Positions 21,996 to 25,649 of a stretch of 25,649 nucleotides of DNA are shown here, piece after piece. Source of the stretch: Galactobacter sp. (lineage in GTDB: Bacteria > Actinomycetota > Actinomycetes > Actinomycetales > Micrococcaceae). Each line of letters opens with the position of its first letter. Positions within the stretch are counted from its first letter, which is position 1. Under the pieces are notes generated by a model, which did no database searches, was not told the origin of the DNA, and saw only the letters and a program-made list of their open reading frames with translations. The position numbers and the translations under genes were made by a program. The stretch spans positions 1 through 25,649 of the forward strand of contig JALAHE010000089.1 in NCBI GenBank assembly GCA_022712075.1, in the 5' to 3' direction.

Positions 21996-23918
21996 GTGTC
22001 CGAGAACACCACCACCCTGCGCTCCGCCGTCCGCGTCCGCGCCTCCGAACTGACCGGCCGCGGCTGGTTGAACACCGGGGACAAGTCCCTCGATCTGGAG
22101 TCGCTGCGCGGCAAGATCGTGCTGCTGGACTTCTGGACCTTCTGCTGCATCAACTGCCTCCATGTGCTGGACGAGCTGCGGCCCCTGGAGGAGGAGTACA
22201 AGGACGTCCTCGTGACGGTCGGCGTGCACTCGCCCAAGTTCGAGCACGAGGCCGATCCCGTGGCCCTGGCCCACGCCGTGGAGCGCTACGACATCCACCA
22301 CCCCGTGCTGGATGACCCGGAGCTTGAGACCTGGCAGGCCTACACGGCCCGTGCCTGGCCCACGCTCGTGGTGCTGGATCCCGAGGGCTACATCGTGGCC
22401 CACCTCTCCGGCGAGGGACACGTCGCCGGCCTGAAGTCCCTGGTGGCCGAGCTCGTCGCCGAGCACGAGGCCAAGGGCACCCTGCACCGCGGCGACGGCC
22501 CCTACGTGGCGCCGCCGGCCCGCGAGGGCGATCTGCGCTTCCCGGGCTCGGCCATCGCGCTGCCCGACGGCCGTTTCCTGGTCCTGGACACGGGCCACCA
22601 CCGCCTCGTGATGCTCGGCAACGACCTCACCACGGTGGAGCAGGTCATCGGCGAGGGCACCAAGGGCTTCGCCGACGGCGCCGCCGACGTGGCCCGCTTC
22701 GACGAGCCGCAGGGCGCCACCGTGCTACCCGCCGAGCTCGCGGCCCGCGTGGGCTACGACGTGCTCGTCGCCGACACCGTCAATCACCGCCTGCGCGGCG
22801 TGAACCTCTCCACCGGCGAGGTGCGCACCGTGGCCGGCAACGGCGTGCAGCGCCTCCTGGACGCCGAGAACGCCCGCGTGGCCGGCGCCTGGACCCGCAC
22901 GCTCGGCACCGCGCCGCTGGAGACGAGCCTCTCCAGCCCGTGGGACGTCGCCTACTCCGAGAAGGCCGGCCGCGCGTTCGTGGCCATGGCTGGCACGCAC
23001 CAGATCTTCGGCTTCGACCCCGCCAAGGGCGAGGTCACCCTCGAGGCCGGCAGCGGGATCGAGGGCCTGCTTGACGGCTCCGCCGCCGAGTCGATGTTCG
23101 CGCAGACCTCCGGCCTGGCGCTGGACGCCAACGGCGACGTCTGGCTGGCTGACTCCGAGACCTCCTCCCTGCGCGTGCTGCGCCTGGCCGAGGATGGCAC
23201 CGTTGCCTCCGTGGAGACCGGCGTGGGCGTCGGCCTCTACGACTTCGGCTTCCGCGACGGCGAGGCGGCCGACGCGCGCCTGCAGCACCCGCTCGGCGTG
23301 GCGGTGCTGCCCGACGGCTCGCTCGCCATCGCCGACACCTACAACGGCGCCGTGCGCCGCTACGACCCGGCCACGAACACCGTGGGCACGCTCGCCCGCG
23401 GCCTGGCCGAGCCCTCCGAGGTGCTCGTCGACGCGACGGTCGAGGGCGATCCCGTCCTGGTGGTTGTGGAGACCAACGGGCACCAGCTCGTGCGCATCCC
23501 GTTGCCGCACGAGGTGGCCGTGGTGGACGAGGGCGCCTCGCAGTCCCAGCGCCCCCGCACCTCCGTGGCGCCTGGCGCGCACGAGATCACGGTCCGCTTC
23601 TCCGCCCCCGCTGGCCAGAAGCTGGACGAGCGCTGGGGTGACCCCACGCAGCTGAAGATCTCCTCCTCCCCGGAGGAGCTGCTGCTCGAGGGCGCCGGCA
23701 CCTCGCAGGGCCTGACCCGCACGCTCGTCCTGAACCCGGAGATCACGGAGGGCGTGCTGCACATCACGGCGCGCGCCGCCTCCTGCGACGGCGAGAAGGG
23801 CCAGCCGATCCCGGACCACGCCGCGTGCCACCTGTACCAGCAGGACTGGGGCATCCCGGTGCTCCAGGCCGAGGGCGGCGAGGATCGCCTGGATCTCGAC
23901 CTGCGCGGCGTGAACTAA
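21996..23918 (+). CDS. NHLRC2-like protein: thioredoxin-fold domain plus NHL-repeat beta-propeller
   Basis: A 640-residue soluble protein. The N-terminal thioredoxin-like domain (about residues 15-160) carries the redox motif FWTFCCINCLHVLDEL (C50, C51, C54, with CINC as CxxC) and a cis-Pro segment (ARAWPTLVVLDPEG). The middle (about 170-530) is a six-blade NHL propeller with repeats such as FPGSAIALPDGRFLVLDTGHHRLVM and LGVAVLPDGSLAIADTYNGAVRRYD. A C-terminal beta domain follows. This order and the CCINC motif match NHLRC2, whose biochemical role is poorly known. The GTG at 21996 has GAGG seven bases upstream. There is no signal peptide, so it is probably cytoplasmic. It follows the CopD-CtaG gene but is separated from it by a hairpin element. 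Confidence 0.93.
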   Translation: MSENTTTLRSAVRVRASELTGRGWLNTGDKSLDLESLRGKIVLLDFWTFCCINCLHVLDELRPLEEEYKDVLVTVGVHSPKFEHEADPVALAHAVERYDIHHPVLDDPELETWQAYTARAWPTLVVLDPEGYIVAHLSGEGHVAGLKSLVAELVAEHEAKGTLHRGDGPYVAPPAREGDLRFPGSAIALPDGRFLVLDTGHHRLVMLGNDLTTVEQVIGEGTKGFADGAADVARFDEPQGATVLPAELAARVGYDVLVADTVNHRLRGVNLSTGEVRTVAGNGVQRLLDAENARVAGAWTRTLGTAPLETSLSSPWDVAYSEKAGRAFVAMAGTHQIFGFDPAKGEVTLEAGSGIEGLLDGSAAESMFAQTSGLALDANGDVWLADSETSSLRVLRLAEDGTVASVETGVGVGLYDFGFRDGEAADARLQHPLGVAVLPDGSLAIADTYNGAVRRYDPATNTVGTLARGLAEPSEVLVDATVEGDPVLVVVETNGHQLVRIPLPHEVAVVDEGASQSQRPRTSVAPGAHEITVRFSAPAGQKLDERWGDPTQLKISSSPEELLLEGAGTSQGLTRTLVLNPEITEGVLHITARAASCDGEKGQPIPDHAACHLYQQDWGIPVLQAEGGEDRLDLDLRGVN

Positions 23919-23955
23919 GCGCCGGCTTCAGCGCCCGGCGCCGCGTCGTCGCCTT

Positions 23956-23995
23956 GAACGCGCCCCTCGCCTCACGGCGAGGGGCGCGTTCGTTT
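23956..23995 (+). terminator. Intrinsic-type terminator after the NHLRC2-like gene
   Basis: A perfect 16-bp stem (GAACGCGCCCCTCGCC at 23956-23971 with 23976-23991) with a TCAC loop, followed by GTTT, 37 bases after the stop codon. Confidence 0.88.
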
Positions 23996-24019
23996 CCCGG
24001 TCGTCCACCCCTGTCCGCG

Positions 24020-24031
24020 TACTGACCAGTA
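24020..24031. promoter_or_regulatory. Short palindrome upstream of the MFS gene
   Basis: TACTGACCAGTA has five complementary pairs around a 2-base centre. It could be part of a repressor site for the exporter, but it is short and stands alone. The rest of 23996-24139 shows no gene. Confidence 0.3.
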
Positions 24032-24139
24032 GGGACGGGAGCGGTCCCGAATCGGCGCTGTTTTCGGACCAAACGCGAGCCCACGCGGGCACCCGTGCCG
24101 CCCCAAACCCGGCCCCGCGCCCGGGGTGAGGCTGCCCAC

Positions 24140-24164
24140 GAAAGCCTTCCGCGCGCCGTCGTGC
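24140..24164 (+). repeat. Intergenic repeat word, copy 4
   Basis: Ends in CGCGCCGTCGTGC (24152-24164) and matches 6437-6461 at 22 of 25 positions. It lies about 55 bases before the small upstream ORF of the MFS gene. Confidence 0.6.
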
Positions 24165-24219
24165 GGTGGCAGTATGGAGGCAACCTCCCAAAACTTCCTG
24201 CACAAGGACGGCGATCGCC

Positions 24220-24291
24220 ATGCTCACCCCGGTCACCCCACGAGAGACCGAGGAAGCGGCCACGGCGGCACGCGAGGGAGGGCGCCGATGA
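24220..24291 (+). CDS. Possible 23-residue upstream ORF overlapping the MFS start
   Basis: An ATG at 24220, with AAGGA about twelve bases upstream, opens a 23-codon frame (MLTPVTPRETEEAATAAR and a basic end). Its TGA (24289-24291) overlaps the MFS ATG as ATGA. Such overlap would couple translation of the exporter to this peptide. The peptide has no recognisable domain; it may be a leader peptide or simply a remnant, and chance cannot be excluded at this length. Confidence 0.35.
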   Translation: MLTPVTPRETEEAATAAREGGRR

Positions 24292-25598
24292 GCCGCATGT
24301 TCGCCTCGCTCTCGGAGCGAAACTACCGCGTCTGGTTCGCCGGTGGCCTCGTGTCGAACGTCGGCACGTGGATGCAGCGCATCGCGCAGGACTGGCTGGT
24401 CCTGACCCAGCTCACCGATCACTCCGGAACCGCCACGGGCATCGTCACCGGCCTGCAGTTCCTCCCGATCCTGCTGCTCTCCCCGTACGCGGGACTCGTC
24501 GCCGACCGCATGTCCAAGCTCAAGATGCTCAAGATCACGCAGGCCGCCTCGGGCGTGCTCGCGCTGCTGCTGGGCATCCTGGTCCTCACGAACGTCGCCG
24601 AGCTCTGGCACGTGTACGTCATCGCGGGCCTGCTCGGCGTGGTCGCCGCCTTCGACGGCCCGCCGCGCCAGGCCCTCGTGAACGACCTCGTCCCGCACCG
24701 CCTCGTCCCCAACGCCGTCTCCCTCAATGCCACGAGCTTCAACGCCGCGCGCCTCGCGGGCCCGGGCATCGCCGGCGTCCTGATCGCGCTGATCGGCACC
24801 GGCTGGCTGTTCCTGCTCAACGCCGCGAGCTACGTGGCCGTCATCATCGCGCTCTCCGCCATGAAGGAGAAGAGCTTCTACGGCTCGCAGAAGAAGGTGC
24901 CGCGCTCCAAGGGGCAGGTGCGCGCCGGCGTGAAGTACGTGCTCGGCAGCCCCACGCTCGTGATGATCTTCGTAGTGGCGTTTGTGGTGGGCACCTTCGG
25001 CTTGAACTTCCAGATCTACAACGCGGTCATGACCACCACGGTGTTCCACCAGGGTCCGGAGGCGTACGGCTTCGTGGGCACGATCATGGCGATCGGCACC
25101 CTCGGCGGCGCGCTCCTAGCCGCGCGCCGGCAGGGTTCGCGCATCAAGTACGCCGTGGGTGGCGCGCTGCTCTTCGGCGTCTTCGCGATCGCGGCGGCGT
25201 ACAGCCCGCAGTTCTGGCTCTTTGCGCTGCTCCTGATCCCCACGGGCCTCGCGTCCATCACCTTCCTCAACTCCGCCAACGTCACGGTGCAGATGAACGT
25301 GGAGCCCGCCTACCGCGGCCGCGTCATGGCGCTGTACATGATGGTGCTGCAGGGCGGCACACCGATCGGCGCGCCCCTCATGGGCTGGGTGGCCGAGACC
25401 TTCGGCGCGCGCGCCTCGCTGGCGCTGGGCGGCGGGCTGTCGCTGCTCGCGGCGCTCTGGGCCATCTTCTACTGGTCCAGGCACCATCGCGGCGAGCTCG
25501 GCGGGCGCCTGCGCCTGTATCGAGCGCAGCTGCGCGAGCGCGTCCTCCCGCATCGCGGCGAGGACGAGGACGGCGAGCCCGAGGCCCGCGCCGCCTGA
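24288..25598 (+). CDS. MFS transporter (EntS/DUF894-like exporter family)
   Basis: A 436-residue major facilitator protein, likely a proton-driven exporter; the substrate is unknown. It has about ten to twelve membrane helices. The first segments include the family hallmark RNYRVWFAGGLVSNVGTWMQ and then RIAQDWLVL. The loop between helices 2 and 3 carries PYAGLVADRMSKLKML (motif A type). Later GVVAAFDGPPRQALVNDLVP and PAYRGRVMALYMM are also typical of the EntS / PF05977 group. The ATG at 24288 is chosen because GGAGG is seven bases upstream; a longer in-frame start at 24174 would pass through low-complexity sequence. The C-terminal tail (about 40 residues) is charged. An upstream ORF overlaps the start. 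No regulator gene adjoins it. Confidence 0.92.
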   Translation: MSRMFASLSERNYRVWFAGGLVSNVGTWMQRIAQDWLVLTQLTDHSGTATGIVTGLQFLPILLLSPYAGLVADRMSKLKMLKITQAASGVLALLLGILVLTNVAELWHVYVIAGLLGVVAAFDGPPRQALVNDLVPHRLVPNAVSLNATSFNAARLAGPGIAGVLIALIGTGWLFLLNAASYVAVIIALSAMKEKSFYGSQKKVPRSKGQVRAGVKYVLGSPTLVMIFVVAFVVGTFGLNFQIYNAVMTTTVFHQGPEAYGFVGTIMAIGTLGGALLAARRQGSRIKYAVGGALLFGVFAIAAAYSPQFWLFALLLIPTGLASITFLNSANVTVQMNVEPAYRGRVMALYMMVLQGGTPIGAPLMGWVAETFGARASLALGGGLSLLAALWAIFYWSRHHRGELGGRLRLYRAQLRERVLPHRGEDEDGEPEARAA

Positions 25599-25649
25599 GC
25601 CCCGCTCGGCACTTTCTCACGGCCGTCCTGCTTTTTCACGGTGATGTTC
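25599..25649. other. Window end, no gene seen
   Basis: The last 51 bases after the MFS stop contain no recognisable gene or complete hairpin. Confidence 0.6.

Overview
The window is high-GC, gene-dense DNA from an actinobacterium, most likely of the Micrococcaceae (Micrococcus/Arthrobacter/Kocuria type). This rests on the strong G/C third-position bias, frequent GTG starts, a short HU protein without the lysine-rich tail of mycobacterial or streptomycete HU, a fused CopD-CtaG membrane protein, and a linked L28-L33-S14 ribosomal set lacking zinc-ribbon cysteines. I see no tRNA, rRNA, CRISPR array, insertion sequence or phage gene. The family assignments come from motif recognition; no database search was run.

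Layout. (1) 1-4847: the 3' part of gcvP, then gcvT, gcvH and, after a strong hairpin, sdaA. Together they oxidise glycine and deaminate serine to pyruvate. (2) 4848-6394: a structured non-coding gap, an unrecognised minus-strand gene, and a plus-strand pair made of a 56-residue membrane protein and a GNAT acetyltransferase. (3) 6474-16144: a polyamine locus. On the minus strand are an AsnC/Lrp regulator and a class III aminotransferase (ATGA overlap), then a separately promoted PuuB-like FAD oxidase and a cupin (GTGA overlap). Divergently on the plus strand are two tandem Tat-type PotD lipoproteins followed by potA, potB and potC. (4) 16396-17989: a MarR regulator, then a long structured leader and rpmB-rpmG-rpsN. 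(5) 18162-19392: a DUF1992 gene divergent from the HU gene. (6) 19640-25598: the CopD-CtaG fusion, an NHLRC2-like thioredoxin/beta-propeller protein and an MFS exporter preceded by a small overlapping upstream ORF.

How they fit together. The polyamine locus looks like an import-and-catabolise unit: PotD1/PotD2 capture the substrate, PotABC imports it, and the aminotransferase and oxidase degrade it. Two palindromes fit regulation: a 19-bp site between the Lrp gene and potD, and a 20-bp TetR-like site inside the oxidase promoter.

The intergenic DNA is unusually structured. A roughly 100-bp composite of nested hairpins occurs twice (after potC and after the CopD-CtaG gene). A 13-bp word occurs four times, always between genes. 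Strong stem-loop terminators follow most transcription units. Novelty is more likely in these non-coding elements, the rpmB leader and the paired PotD proteins than in a new protein system; I did not find an unmistakable new multi-gene system.
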